A DNA stretch of 64,000 nucleotides, taken from positions 35,241 to 99,240 of the forward strand of contig CAZEKB010000007.1 of NCBI GenBank assembly GCA_964512225.1, given 5' to 3'. The notes under the pieces are model-generated. The model made no database searches, was not told the origin of the DNA, and worked only from the letters and a program-made list of their open reading frames with translations. This DNA comes from CAZEKB01 sp964512225 (GTDB taxonomy: Bacteria; Myxococcota_A; UBA796; UBA9615). Within the stretch, counting starts at the first letter, position 1; each line of letters starts with the position of its first letter. Positions 34,699 through 43,775 of the stretch are shown here, one piece after another. The translations under genes and the position numbers were made by a program.

Positions 34699-36332
34699 TG
34701 CTGAACCTGTTCTCCCGATCCCTCCCCGTGGTCGTCGCCGCCCTGCTGCTCGCAGGCCCCGCCTCCGCGGCGGATGAGGAGGCGCCCGAGAAGGACGCCA
34801 AGGCCCTGTTGTTGTGGGGGCCCACCGGCCTCTCCGACCGCAGCGAGGAGGCCGCCGGGCTGCTCGACGCCATGCTCCCGAAGGACGTCCTGCGCCCGGC
34901 GCGGACGGTGCAGGTCTCGGACTGGCTGGGCGACGCCCGCTTCCGCCTCGGGGGCTCCGCGAGCTCGATCCCCTGCGCCACCGCGCCCGCCGACGTGGCC
35001 ATCCCCGACAACGCCCCGGGCGAGATCCAGGGGCTGAACAGCGTCGGCCGCAGCCAGCTCGACAACCTCGACCACGCGGCCTCGCTCGAGACCTTCCGAA
35101 TCTCCCAGGGGCGCATCCCCTGCCAGACGGGGTTCGTCCCGCTGCAGGCGATCTGGGAGGCGTTCTTCTACGGCGGCATCGCGGCGTACTACTCCGAGGA
35201 CACGGCGGGCGCGCGGGAGATGTTCCGCAAGGCCGCCGCCATCGCCCCGGACCGGGAGTGGGACAGCTCGTACCCGCCCGAGCCGCAGTCCACGTTCCTG
35301 TCCGCGGTCAAGGACGTGATCGCGCGGCCGAAGGCCAAGGTCTACGGCGACATGCGGTCGACCAACTACCGAGAGGTGTGGCTCGACGGCGAGCAGCTCG
35401 ACCTCACCAAGGCCTTCGAGAAGGCGATCCTCACGGGCGACCACCTCGTGCAGGCGGTCGACGACCAGGGCCAGTGGTCCACGTGGATGCGCGGCATGAA
35501 GGAGGGCGCGACGCTGACGTTCTTCTCCGCCGCGGGGGCCGAGCAGATGCTCCTCGAGGGGCCCGACGGCGTGCTCGCGAACGTGGCCGCGTCGAGCCTT
35601 TCCCGACGCGCCCGCAAGGAGAACCTGGAGTCGATCTTCATCGTGGCGTTCCAGGGCGAGGGCGCGGCCCCGAAGGTCGTCCGCTACGAGCCCGGGGCCG
35701 AGCAGTGGACCCGCCTGGAGATGGTGGACGGCGTGCTGTCGCAGACCACGTCCGCGGCGAACATCCAAGAGGAGCTCACGCCGCGCGAGCGCAACCGCCG
35801 AGCGCTGCTGCGCGACCCCGACTACCGGCACTCGGTGGCGGTCGGGTTCAAGTTCCAGCACCAGTTCCTGTGCGCCGCCGCGGACGCCGACAGCACCGGC
35901 ATCTGCCCCGACGGCCAGGAGCGCGTCGCCCGGTACATGGGTGGCCTGATCGGCATCGACGTCAACCTGATCAAGGGCCTCAACCTCGACATCCGCTTCG
36001 GGACCACCGTCTCGGACTGGGATCAGGGCGGCGTGCTCGCGCCGGAGGTCAGCTTCGGCGTCCGCTACCGCTTCCTCACCGGCGTGTTCCAGCCCTGGGT
36101 GGCCGTCGCGGGCGACCTGATCTTCGGCACGACTCGCCTGGATCAGTACTCGGACGACCAGTTCACCGTCTACGCCGGGGTGCTCCCCTACGGCGGGGTC
36201 GACTTCGAGTTCGGCGACGGCTTCCGCCTCACCTTCGAGGGCGGCTACGGGATCATCATCGGCGGCGAGGGCCGCGTCCTCAACCGCCCCATGGGCCACT
36301 TCCTGTTCGCCCTGGGCAGGTTCATCCCCTGA
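34698..36332 (+). CDS. outer-membrane-type beta-barrel protein with N-terminal periplasmic domain
   Basis: This 544-residue exported protein has a signal peptide ending PASAA. Residues 25-360 form a periplasmic region with a TPR-like stretch (GGIAAYYSEDTAGAREMFRKAAAIAP) and a PEGA-like part (YREVWLDGEQLDLTKAFE). The last 180 residues have alternating strands (HSVAVGFKFQHQFLC, LNLDIRFGTTVSDW, SFGVRYRFLTGVFQPW) that end in FLFALGRFIP, fitting a barrel. It is coupled to the PEGA kinase by TGATG, so the two may sense or respond to the same envelope state. Family unknown to me. Confidence 0.75.
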   Translation: MLNLFSRSLPVVVAALLLAGPASAADEEAPEKDAKALLLWGPTGLSDRSEEAAGLLDAMLPKDVLRPARTVQVSDWLGDARFRLGGSASSIPCATAPADVAIPDNAPGEIQGLNSVGRSQLDNLDHAASLETFRISQGRIPCQTGFVPLQAIWEAFFYGGIAAYYSEDTAGAREMFRKAAAIAPDREWDSSYPPEPQSTFLSAVKDVIARPKAKVYGDMRSTNYREVWLDGEQLDLTKAFEKAILTGDHLVQAVDDQGQWSTWMRGMKEGATLTFFSAAGAEQMLLEGPDGVLANVAASSLSRRARKENLESIFIVAFQGEGAAPKVVRYEPGAEQWTRLEMVDGVLSQTTSAANIQEELTPRERNRRALLRDPDYRHSVAVGFKFQHQFLCAAADADSTGICPDGQERVARYMGGLIGIDVNLIKGLNLDIRFGTTVSDWDQGGVLAPEVSFGVRYRFLTGVFQPWVAVAGDLIFGTTRLDQYSDDQFTVYAGVLPYGGVDFEFGDGFRLTFEGGYGIIIGGEGRVLNRPMGHFLFALGRFIP

Positions 36333-36347
36333 CCCCCGGCCCCCCGG

Positions 36348-38360
36348 CTACTCCGGGTACGGCCTCGCCTGCTTGATCACGAGCTCGGGCTCGCCGGTCG
36401 CGGTGGAGTCGATCTTGAACTCCACGTCCATGGCGAACCAGCCGCCGTCGCCGTACGCAGACTGGAAGTACGTGTGCAGCGACTCCAGCGCGGTGCCCAG
36501 GTCGTTGACCTGGACCGGGCTCAGCACCGGCGTGCCCTCAGGCACCTGGTTGGAGCGGCCCAGGTAGACCGTCGGGCGTCCGTTCTGGCTCCAGTAGTAC
36601 AGGAACTGGTCGGTGGTCACGCCGGGCTCGGGCAGCACGACGGACTCGCCGCCCGCCTGCACGTTCACGTAGAAGGCCGGGTTCACGCCGCTGCGGTCGA
36701 AGATGTTCCCCGTCACCGCCACGCCGTTGGCGTCCTCGCTCGGGAACGAGCGGTGTACGAGCAGCGCCATGCCGATGTTCCGGTGCTCGATGCCGTAGTA
36801 GCTGCGCTCCTCGAACGCTCGCGTCCGCCACATCGACGCCCACACCTTCTTGATGGCGACGTCCACCGGCTTCTCCGCGTCGTTCGGATCGCCGGTCTTC
36901 GACGTGTAGAGGCCCGCCCCGTTGAAGCCCTCGACGTCCTCCGCGTTGGTCGAGCTCCGGAACCGCATGCGCGTGTCCGGGTGGTGCTCGGCGAGGTACG
37001 CGAGCACGTCGTCGAGGAAGTCGGCGTCCAGCGGCGCCTCCTTGATCGACCGACGCAAGGCCTTCAGGCGCGCGGCGCGCACCACCGGATCGTCCCGGAA
37101 GGACGGGTCGTCCAGCATCGTATCCACCTCGTCCCACAGGCCGTGGGCCTCCATGTGGGCGTCGTAGTGGACCACGGGGATGGCGAACGCGTCGGGGTGG
37201 GGCACGTCGGGGGCGAGCGTCAGGGCGCCGAAGTGCGTCGCCTTGCCGCCGAACGCGGGGACGGCGGCGGAGATGGCGGCGCGCAGGTCGTCGTGGGCGT
37301 CGAGGTCCACGAGCTCGCCCGCGGGCGTGAAGCGCGTGACGGACGTGTCCATCATGCGGACGTCGATGGGGTCCGGGCGGAAGCCCTCCCACCACGCGTC
37401 GGCCTGCTCCTGGGTGACCTCCCGGATCGACCACCGGAGCCCCTCGACCTCGAGCGCGACCCACGCACCGTCCAGGGCGCGCAGCTCCGCGTCGTCGAAC
37501 GCCCCGCGCAGGCCCATGTTCGGGGTGCCGCGGTTGCGGCTGAGGACGTTGATGTGGCTCAGTGGCGTCTGGAACTCCGCCGTGATGATCCCCATGACGA
37601 CGGCGAGGTCGTTGGGCACCCGGTCGAGGACCAGGATCTCCCGGAACCACGGCGGCGCGTCCTCGAGGTCGTCGGCGGCCTGGAAGCGCAGACGACCCAT
37701 GGACGTCGCGAGGTTGAGCGGCTGGTAGGTGATGTCCCGGAAGATCTCGTCGGTGGTGACGATCGGGACGTCGTCCGGCAGCTCGCGGGCGACCCGCGTG
37801 ATCGGCTCGCTCGTGGGGTGGAACTTCAGCTTCTCACCGAGGAACGACGCCTTCGCGATGGCCCGGAAGGCCGTCGTGATCATGGCCGCCGACGCCGTGT
37901 CGTAGGGCGAGAGCTCCCACGCCCAGACGTCGGGCTCCTCGTAGTACGTGAGCGCGCCCAGGATGAACCGGCGGTCGGGGCTGAAGTACTCCGTCGCGTT
38001 GAACTGCGCCAGCTGGGGGACGACGGGGAGGTCGCCGCCGCTGAGGTGCGCGGACGCGAACTCGTGGTGGATGGCGAACCGCTTGCTGTTCTGGAAGTAC
38101 AGAGCGTCGCCGTCCACGCGATCGACGACCGTCTTGACCGAGCGAGCGCCCGGGATCGACGCCTCCAGCGGCGCCGACGCCAGCTTGTCGAAGTCCTCGG
38201 CGCAGCCGATCTCCTTGCCGAAGTCCGGATCGTCCGCTTCGAGGCGGCACTCCCAGGTGGGCTCGGGGTCGGTGGGGCACCCCGCCAGGGCGACGGCCAG
38301 GGCCACGAAGATCACGACCACGCAGAGGGCCTCGAGCTTCTCCAGGACGGTGCTGCTCAT
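36348..38360 (-). CDS. exported lipoprotein with phosphohistidine and PPDK-type ATP-grasp domains (glucan-water-dikinase-like)
   Basis: This 670-residue protein has a lipoprotein signal ending ALAVALAGC (Cys28). A phosphohistidine swivel domain with TPLSHINVLSRNRGTPNMG (His269) is followed by a C-terminal ATP-grasp (PPDK_N-like) domain with RFRSSTNAEDVEGFNGAGLYTS and, at the end, MDVEF and ELVIKQARPYPE. The order swivel then ATP domain, and the RSSxNxEDxxGxxxAGLY wording, match glucan and phosphoglucan water dikinases rather than PEP synthase, where the order is reversed and a TIM barrel follows. There is no carbohydrate-binding domain. An ATP-using enzyme outside the cytoplasm is odd, so substrate and activity are open. 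Confidence 0.75.
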   Translation of the reverse strand: MSSTVLEKLEALCVVVIFVALAVALAGCPTDPEPTWECRLEADDPDFGKEIGCAEDFDKLASAPLEASIPGARSVKTVVDRVDGDALYFQNSKRFAIHHEFASAHLSGGDLPVVPQLAQFNATEYFSPDRRFILGALTYYEEPDVWAWELSPYDTASAAMITTAFRAIAKASFLGEKLKFHPTSEPITRVARELPDDVPIVTTDEIFRDITYQPLNLATSMGRLRFQAADDLEDAPPWFREILVLDRVPNDLAVVMGIITAEFQTPLSHINVLSRNRGTPNMGLRGAFDDAELRALDGAWVALEVEGLRWSIREVTQEQADAWWEGFRPDPIDVRMMDTSVTRFTPAGELVDLDAHDDLRAAISAAVPAFGGKATHFGALTLAPDVPHPDAFAIPVVHYDAHMEAHGLWDEVDTMLDDPSFRDDPVVRAARLKALRRSIKEAPLDADFLDDVLAYLAEHHPDTRMRFRSSTNAEDVEGFNGAGLYTSKTGDPNDAEKPVDVAIKKVWASMWRTRAFEERSYYGIEHRNIGMALLVHRSFPSEDANGVAVTGNIFDRSGVNPAFYVNVQAGGESVVLPEPGVTTDQFLYYWSQNGRPTVYLGRSNQVPEGTPVLSPVQVNDLGTALESLHTYFQSAYGDGGWFAMDVEFKIDSTATGEPELVIKQARPYPE

Positions 38361-39379
38361 CGTCCTGCGTCCGCGCGCGGCCGCCCGAGGGCGCCGATGG
38401 AGAGGGCGAAGATCGAGTCGCGATCCCGGGTGTTCACGTAGAGCGTGCGCGCGTCGTAGCCGCCCTCGCCGTGGCCGAACTCCATGTTCGGGACCCAGCC
38501 GACGGGCAGGTTGGCGACCACCTCGAAGTCGGCCCCCTGCTCGGTGACGCGCAGGATGTTCCCGTCGCCGCCGTTCTCGAACACGGTCACGTAGACGTAC
38601 CCGCACGCGTCCACGGCGATGCCGTCGAGGCCGCCCGCGCCGATGCCGTCCTCCCAGTCCTCCCAGTCGTCCTCGTCCCAGTCGTCGTCGTCGCCCTCCC
38701 AGCCGTCGCCGGTGGACGCGTACTCGACGGCCGGGCCCGCGGCGCCATCCTCGTCGAGGGGGACGGCGTGGACGGTGCCGCCGCCGAAGCTGCCGACGTA
38801 CAGGGTCTCCCAGTCGGGGCTGAACGTGACGCCGTTGGGGGCGTACAGGCCCGTCGCGAGGATGACGAAGTCGCCCGTCTCGGGGTCGACGCGGCGCACC
38901 TGGCCCGCGTCCTGCTCGGCGACGGCGACCCACCCGTCGCGGTGCACCTCGACGCCGTTGGGGTAGGACAGCCCGGACAGGATCGGCGACGAGCCGCCCG
39001 TCTCGGGATCGACGAGCAGCAGGGCGCCTCGGGCGACGTCGGCCACGACGACCTTGCCGTCGGGCATCCACGTGATGCCCGCGCTCTCGTCCGTGAGGTT
39101 GGGCGAGATCACCTGGGGGCTGCCGCCGCCGGGCGGGTTGCGGATGAAGTTGCCGCTCTCGTCGATGCTGAAGAGGCCGCCGTCCGGGGCGAGGGCGAAG
39201 TCCTCGGCGCTGACGACGCCGTCGATGCGCTCGAACTGCACGGGCAGGGCCTCGTGGTCGTCGGGGTCGCAGCGCTCGGGCTCCGGCGTCGGGTCCGGCG
39301 TGGGGTCGGGATCCGGGTCCGGCGGGCAGGCGAGGGCGAGGGGGAGCAGGAGGAGCAGGGGCAGGGTCTTGATGGTCAT
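38357..39379 (-). CDS. SMP-30/NHL-type beta-propeller lipoprotein
   Basis: This 340-residue lipoprotein has a signal ending LPLALAC, a Pro/Asp spacer (PDPDPDPTPDPTPEPE), then six-bladed propeller repeats such as FALAPDGGLFSIDESGNFIRN, GITWMPDGKVVVADVARGALLLVDPETG and GVEVHRDGWVAVAEQDAG. An acidic insert with Trp (DDDDWDEDDWEDWED) sits in one blade. The fold resembles gluconolactonase/SMP-30. No lactonase metal triad is evident, so a binding role is likelier. It overlaps the downstream dikinase-like gene by four bases (ATGA) and lies 12 bases after the preceding lipoprotein gene. Confidence 0.8.
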   Translation of the reverse strand: MTIKTLPLLLLLPLALACPPDPDPDPTPDPTPEPERCDPDDHEALPVQFERIDGVVSAEDFALAPDGGLFSIDESGNFIRNPPGGGSPQVISPNLTDESAGITWMPDGKVVVADVARGALLLVDPETGGSSPILSGLSYPNGVEVHRDGWVAVAEQDAGQVRRVDPETGDFVILATGLYAPNGVTFSPDWETLYVGSFGGGTVHAVPLDEDGAAGPAVEYASTGDGWEGDDDDWDEDDWEDWEDGIGAGGLDGIAVDACGYVYVTVFENGGDGNILRVTEQGADFEVVANLPVGWVPNMEFGHGEGGYDARTLYVNTRDRDSIFALSIGALGRPRADAGR

Positions 39380-39391
39380 CGTCCGGGTCCT

Positions 39392-40348
39392 TCAGTCGAT
39401 GCAGGTTTGGTTGGGGATGTCGCAGGTCTGCGAGCCGGGGCAGTCGTCGTCGGAGGTGCAGGGGGTGTGGCCGTCCACGGCGACCGACAGCTGGACGGTC
39501 GACTGCACGCGCAGCTCGGTGCACGTGTCGCCGGTCTCCATCGAGTCGACGGTCGCGCGCGCGAGGCTCCCGTTGGGGAACCCGGACACGCCCGCGCCGA
39601 GCATCTGGTCGATGAGGGCGGCGGGGACCTCGGCGGCACCGTCGTCGTCGAAGGTGCAGCGCAGCAGCAGCGGCGAGGTGCCGTGCTGGTCGATCGTGAA
39701 CTCGAGGTCGATCCGGGCCCCGTCGACGGCCTCGGCGGTGTCCCACGCCAGGGCCACGGGGGAGCCCTCGCGCACGTGGACGGCCTCGGCGGAGCGCGTC
39801 AGGGCGGGGACGCCGCGGCCCTCCAGCTTCAGCTCGGCCCAGCCGCCGCTGCTGTCCAGGTGCACCGTCGCGTTCGGGGCGAAGCCGGGGTGGGGGAGGC
39901 GCGTGTGGAAGTAGCGGTTGCCGGGCACGACCGGCTCCATGGCGACGTGCTCGGCGAGGCCCCAGATGCGGGCGGTGCCGACGTCCTGGTTGCGCGGCTC
40001 GTCGATGCAGGAGCCGTCGTGGTCGCAGGTGGTGCCCGACGTGCACGCGGGGTCGCAGAAGGGGAAGCGCTTGCGCAGGAGCATGCAGCCCGCTTCGCCG
40101 GCCACGGGCTCGCGGACCTCCGCGGGCCACACCGCGTCGCCGACGTGGCCGTCGATGAGGGAGAGGTCGGGCTGAAGCGTGACCTGGAATCGGCCCGCCC
40201 GGTCCTGGTCGGGACAGTCGCCGGCGAGCTCGACGGGGCGCTCCGGCGCGGGGGGGATGGGCGGCGGGGTGTCGTCGTCGTCGCTCTCGGTGGGGCAGCC
40301 GGCGAGGGCCAGGGCGGCGAGGACGAGCAGGGTGCGGGCAGCGTGCAT
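39392..40348 (-). CDS. Cys-rich lipoprotein of unknown function
   Basis: This 318-residue lipoprotein has a signal ending ALALAGC, then TESDDDDTPPPIPPAP. Two short Cys clusters (CDPACTSGTTCDHDGSC and CTSDDDCPGSQTCDIPNQTC) resemble the small EGF-like or Dickkopf-like knots seen in Myxococcota surface proteins. Between them lies a beta-rich domain. A good AAGGAG ribosome site lies six bases before ATG 40348. It is the first gene of a three-gene lipoprotein operon that ends with the dikinase-like protein. Confidence 0.8.
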   Translation of the reverse strand: MHAARTLLVLAALALAGCPTESDDDDTPPPIPPAPERPVELAGDCPDQDRAGRFQVTLQPDLSLIDGHVGDAVWPAEVREPVAGEAGCMLLRKRFPFCDPACTSGTTCDHDGSCIDEPRNQDVGTARIWGLAEHVAMEPVVPGNRYFHTRLPHPGFAPNATVHLDSSGGWAELKLEGRGVPALTRSAEAVHVREGSPVALAWDTAEAVDGARIDLEFTIDQHGTSPLLLRCTFDDDGAAEVPAALIDQMLGAGVSGFPNGSLARATVDSMETGDTCTELRVQSTVQLSVAVDGHTPCTSDDDCPGSQTCDIPNQTCID

Positions 40349-40393
40349 GGTTTCTCCTTGCCCGGCGGTCCGGGCGATCGGAGGAGAAACGGC

Positions 40394-40419
40394 GGGGCCC
40401 CGGTTTCGGGGCGCCTTTT
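40394..40419 (+). terminator. GC hairpin followed by seven T residues
   Basis: GCCCCG and CGGGGC pair around GTTT and are followed shortly by TTTTTTT on the plus strand, as in an intrinsic terminator. No plus-strand gene ends here. The minus-strand kinase gene ends at 40422, and in that direction the T-tract would lie before the hairpin. It may stop antisense transcription, or the hairpin alone may act for the kinase mRNA. Confidence 0.35.
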
Positions 40420-40421
40420 TT

Positions 40422-43400
40422 TCAGTTCGCCAACAAACGCTCGACGGCGAGGGCGTCGGCCATGCGGCCGAGGGCCTTCCACTGCTCCAGGGCGAGGGTC
40501 CAGGCCCGGCGGGCCCGCCGCTTCTTGCCCGCGGCGGCGGCGAGATCTCCGGCGAGGCGCGCCGACCGCGCGAGGTCCGGGTCGACGAACCCGGTGCGGG
40601 GGAGGGCCTCGGTGATGGCTTCGAAGGCCCGGTCGAACGCGTCCCAGTCCGCGAGCCCCGCGGACGCGGCGAACACGACGCTCTCCCCGCTGGTCGCGAG
40701 CAACCCCCGGCCCTGCGCGTTCAGGGCGTCGACCGCGGCGCGGGCGCGGAGGCGAGCCTCGGCGTAGCGGCGGCGCTCCAGGAGGACGAACCCGAGGTTG
40801 ACGCTCATCACCGCCGCCCCCGCCGCCACCCCGAGCGACTCGTACAGCATCGCGGCCGCGCCGTAGTGGCGCTCCGCCGCCCGCAGGTCCCCCCGCTCCC
40901 GGCTCAGCTCGCCGAGGGCGTTGCGGTCGCTCGCGAGCCGCATCCGCTGGCCGTCCCGTTCGGCGCGCGCGACGCGCTCGAGCAGGGGCTTGTAGGTCTC
41001 CTCGCCCCGGCCCTGGTGCCGCAGCGCGAGGAAGAGCGTGGACTCCGCCCGCTCCTGGTCCGCGTGCATCTCCAGCTCGGCGAACACCGGCAGCACGCTG
41101 CGCACCAGCGCCTCGGCGTAGTCCAGCTCTCCGAGCTCGAGGATCATCGTCGCGAGCTCGTAGCGCGCCCGGGCGACGAGGGCTTCGTCCCCCGACCGGA
41201 GCGCGATCTCGACCGCCTCCTCGCCCAGCGCGACGGGGTCCGCCTCCCCCCCGGTCTCCCCCTCGTCGTGGACCAGCCGCCCCCGGTGCCACAGGAGCTC
41301 CGCGAAGAGGCGGTCCGACAGCGGCCGGAGGCGATGTCGCTCGAGCAGGCGCTCCAGCTCCGCCCGGCGGCGGGTGCCGTCGCTGAGGCGGCGGGAGGCC
41401 CCGAGGCGGAGGAGGTCGTTCTCCGCGAGCCGCTCGTCCAGGGAGTCGACGTCCAGCCGACGCAGGATCGTGTCGCGGCGGTCGGCGACGTCCCGGACCT
41501 GGTGGAACTCGCCCGCGGTGAGCAGGCGTCGGCCGACCTCGAGCAAGGTCGTGAGCGCCTCCTCCAGGTCGCCCGCTTCGACGAGGTGGGAGGCGACCCG
41601 GCCGCCCTTCGCGCCGCGGTCCCGGAGCACGCGGGAGATCAGCCGATGATCCGCGGACGCGAGGACCGGATCGACGGCCGCGGCCCGGGCGAGGTCGTGC
41701 TCGAACCGCCAGCGGGGTCCGTCGACCCGCGCCAATCCGGCGTTGAGCAGCTGCTCCAGCAGGGCCCCGGGCTCGACTTCCGCGGCGGCGCAGATCGCGG
41801 CCCACTCGTCGCGGTCCACCTCCACGCCGAGGCAGGCGGCCAGGGCGAGGGCGCGGCGCTCGCTCGCCGGCCGACCCTGCAGGACGCGGTCGAAGGAGGG
41901 CCGCCACACGTCGCGCAGGTCCGAAGCGGAGTCCAGGGTCGCGTCGGGGTCGATGCCGAGACTGCCGTCGGGGCCGTCCTCGAGGAGCCCGCGCGCCACC
42001 CAGTCATCCACGGTGCGGACGGCGTACATCGGGTTGCCCTCGGCGCGGCGCAGCACCTCGGCGCACAGCCGGTCGTCGAGGCGGAGGTGCCCCCGAGCGA
42101 GGCGCGTCATGGCGTCCACGCCGAGCACTCCGAGCGTGCAGGAGGCGCCCCGCGGGTGTGCCTCCAGGGCGAGCGTGCGCTCCGCCACGAGGCCCGCGTC
42201 GACCGGCCGGGTGGTCGCGACGATCAGGACGGGGAGATCCTCGTGCTCCAGCAGGTCCAGGGCCAGCCCGAGCGAGTCGGCGCCCCACTGGACGTCCTCG
42301 AGCACCAGCAGCACGGCCCGCCGCTCGCCCGCGGCGGCGACGAGGCGCCGGGCGAGGGTCCACCGCTCGGACGGAGAGGAGAACTCGACGCCGGGGGCTC
42401 CCGCGGCGCGCTCGGCGTCGGTCCGGGGGTGCGCGAGCTCGAGGTAGGCGTTCGTCTCGTCCGCGGGGAGGCCCAGCCGGGGGAGGAACTCGCGGATCCG
42501 CGTCGCCGCTTCGTACCGCGACAGCCCGATCGTGCCCAGGAAGTCCGCGGCGAGGGGCCCGAGCCCGTGGCCGAGCCCGCCGGTGGCTTCGTGGCGGGCC
42601 TTGAGGATCTTCGTAGCCCCGGCCTCGTACGACTCCTCCTCCAGCCACTGCACGAGCCTCGACTTGCCGCGACCCACCTCCCCGCGCACGAGGACCGCCG
42701 CCGGGCTGCGGTTCTCGCCGACCTCCGCCAGCCGCGACCAGAGGAGCTCCTGCTCGGCCCGACGCCCCACCAGCGGCGGGACCCGCAGGCCGTGCATCGC
42801 GACGCCGTCCAGCGCGTGATCCGGCCCCGCGCGCGCCGCCGAGTCCGGGATCGGGGGCAGCGGCGGCGGCCCCACGCGCTCGGCGGCCCGGGAGTAGCCC
42901 TCGTCCAGGGCGTCGAGCGCGGCGCGCGCCTCCGCGGCGCGACGGAAGCGCTCGGCCGGGTCCTTGCGCAGCAGCCGCCGGAGCCACCCCTCGAACCCGA
43001 CGGCCACGGCGAGGCGCGGCTTGTAGGGCGGCGGATCGTGATACAGCTGCCCGAACACGACGTCCTCGGTCGAGTTCGCCTGGAACGCGTGGCGCCCCGT
43101 CGAGAGCCGCCAACCCAGCGCGCCGACGGCGTACAGATCGGTCCACGGTCCCTGATCCCGCGGGCGCGCCTCGATCTGCTCGGGGGGCATGTAGAGGTAG
43201 GTGCCCACCACCGCGCCCTGCAGCCCCGCGTCCGTCGGATCGTGCAGGCCGCGCGCCGCCCCGAAGTCGGTGAGCTTCAGCCGACCGTCGCACACGAGCA
43301 CGTTCGCGGGCTTGAGATCCCGGTGCACGATCCCGCGGGCGTGGGCGTGGCCGAGGGCGTCGAGGATCTGCGTGAGCGCCTCGTACAGGCTCGGCCAGTC

Positions 43401-43775
43401 GTCGTACCGACGCGGGAGGATGCCCCCCGTGGCGAGCTCCATGGCCAGGTAGGGGCTCCCCTCCTCCAACCGCCCGCCCGCGGCGCGCCGGGCGCCCGCG
43501 TCCACCACGCCCTGATCGAAGATCCGCACGATGCCGGGGTGTCGCAGCCGGGCGATGGCGCGGACCTCGGTGCGGAACCCCTCCAGGGCCACCGGCTCGG
43601 CGAGCGCGGCGGCGTTCATCACCTTGACGGCCACGGGCACCCCGCGCTCCGGGTGCACCCCCTGCCACACCGCGCCCATGCTCCCCTTGCCCACCGGCGC
43701 CTGGAGGACGAACGGTCCCAGCGGCACCCGATAGGGGGCCGGGCCGTCGCCCCAGAGCCGGGGGGCCTCGCTCAC
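40422..43775 (-). CDS. Ser/Thr kinase fused to AAA-type ATPase and TPR tail
   Basis: This 1117-residue cytoplasmic regulator has a kinase domain (residues 15-290) with VGKGSMGAVW, VAVKVM, HRDLKPANVLVCDG and DFGAARG, all intact. It is followed by a predicted STAND/AAA ATPase with VGRRAEQELLW, Walker A GEVGRGKSRL (about 362) and Walker B LLVLEDVQWGADS (about 488). The C-terminal 450 residues are TPR-like helices. Similar PknK-type proteins integrate protein partners and nucleotide state. The start is GTG 43775, which overlaps the PHP gene stop (GTGA). There is no DNA-binding domain at the C-terminus. Confidence 0.9.
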   Translation of the reverse strand: MSEAPRLWGDGPAPYRVPLGPFVLQAPVGKGSMGAVWQGVHPERGVPVAVKVMNAAALAEPVALEGFRTEVRAIARLRHPGIVRIFDQGVVDAGARRAAGGRLEEGSPYLAMELATGGILPRRYDDWPSLYEALTQILDALGHAHARGIVHRDLKPANVLVCDGRLKLTDFGAARGLHDPTDAGLQGAVVGTYLYMPPEQIEARPRDQGPWTDLYAVGALGWRLSTGRHAFQANSTEDVVFGQLYHDPPPYKPRLAVAVGFEGWLRRLLRKDPAERFRRAAEARAALDALDEGYSRAAERVGPPPLPPIPDSAARAGPDHALDGVAMHGLRVPPLVGRRAEQELLWSRLAEVGENRSPAAVLVRGEVGRGKSRLVQWLEEESYEAGATKILKARHEATGGLGHGLGPLAADFLGTIGLSRYEAATRIREFLPRLGLPADETNAYLELAHPRTDAERAAGAPGVEFSSPSERWTLARRLVAAAGERRAVLLVLEDVQWGADSLGLALDLLEHEDLPVLIVATTRPVDAGLVAERTLALEAHPRGASCTLGVLGVDAMTRLARGHLRLDDRLCAEVLRRAEGNPMYAVRTVDDWVARGLLEDGPDGSLGIDPDATLDSASDLRDVWRPSFDRVLQGRPASERRALALAACLGVEVDRDEWAAICAAAEVEPGALLEQLLNAGLARVDGPRWRFEHDLARAAAVDPVLASADHRLISRVLRDRGAKGGRVASHLVEAGDLEEALTTLLEVGRRLLTAGEFHQVRDVADRRDTILRRLDVDSLDERLAENDLLRLGASRRLSDGTRRRAELERLLERHRLRPLSDRLFAELLWHRGRLVHDEGETGGEADPVALGEEAVEIALRSGDEALVARARYELATMILELGELDYAEALVRSVLPVFAELEMHADQERAESTLFLALRHQGRGEETYKPLLERVARAERDGQRMRLASDRNALGELSRERGDLRAAERHYGAAAMLYESLGVAAGAAVMSVNLGFVLLERRRYAEARLRARAAVDALNAQGRGLLATSGESVVFAASAGLADWDAFDRAFEAITEALPRTGFVDPDLARSARLAGDLAAAAGKKRRARRAWTLALEQWKALGRMADALAVERLLAN

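Noticed and set aside
36348..38360. PEP synthase or pyruvate phosphate dikinase
   Set aside because: Domain order is reversed and there is no PEP-binding TIM barrel; the wording of the ATP domain is closer to glucan water dikinases.
40394..40419. Intrinsic terminator for the leftward kinase gene
   Set aside because: The T-tract is on the plus strand; for the kinase mRNA it would precede the hairpin. It is listed only as a plus-strand candidate.
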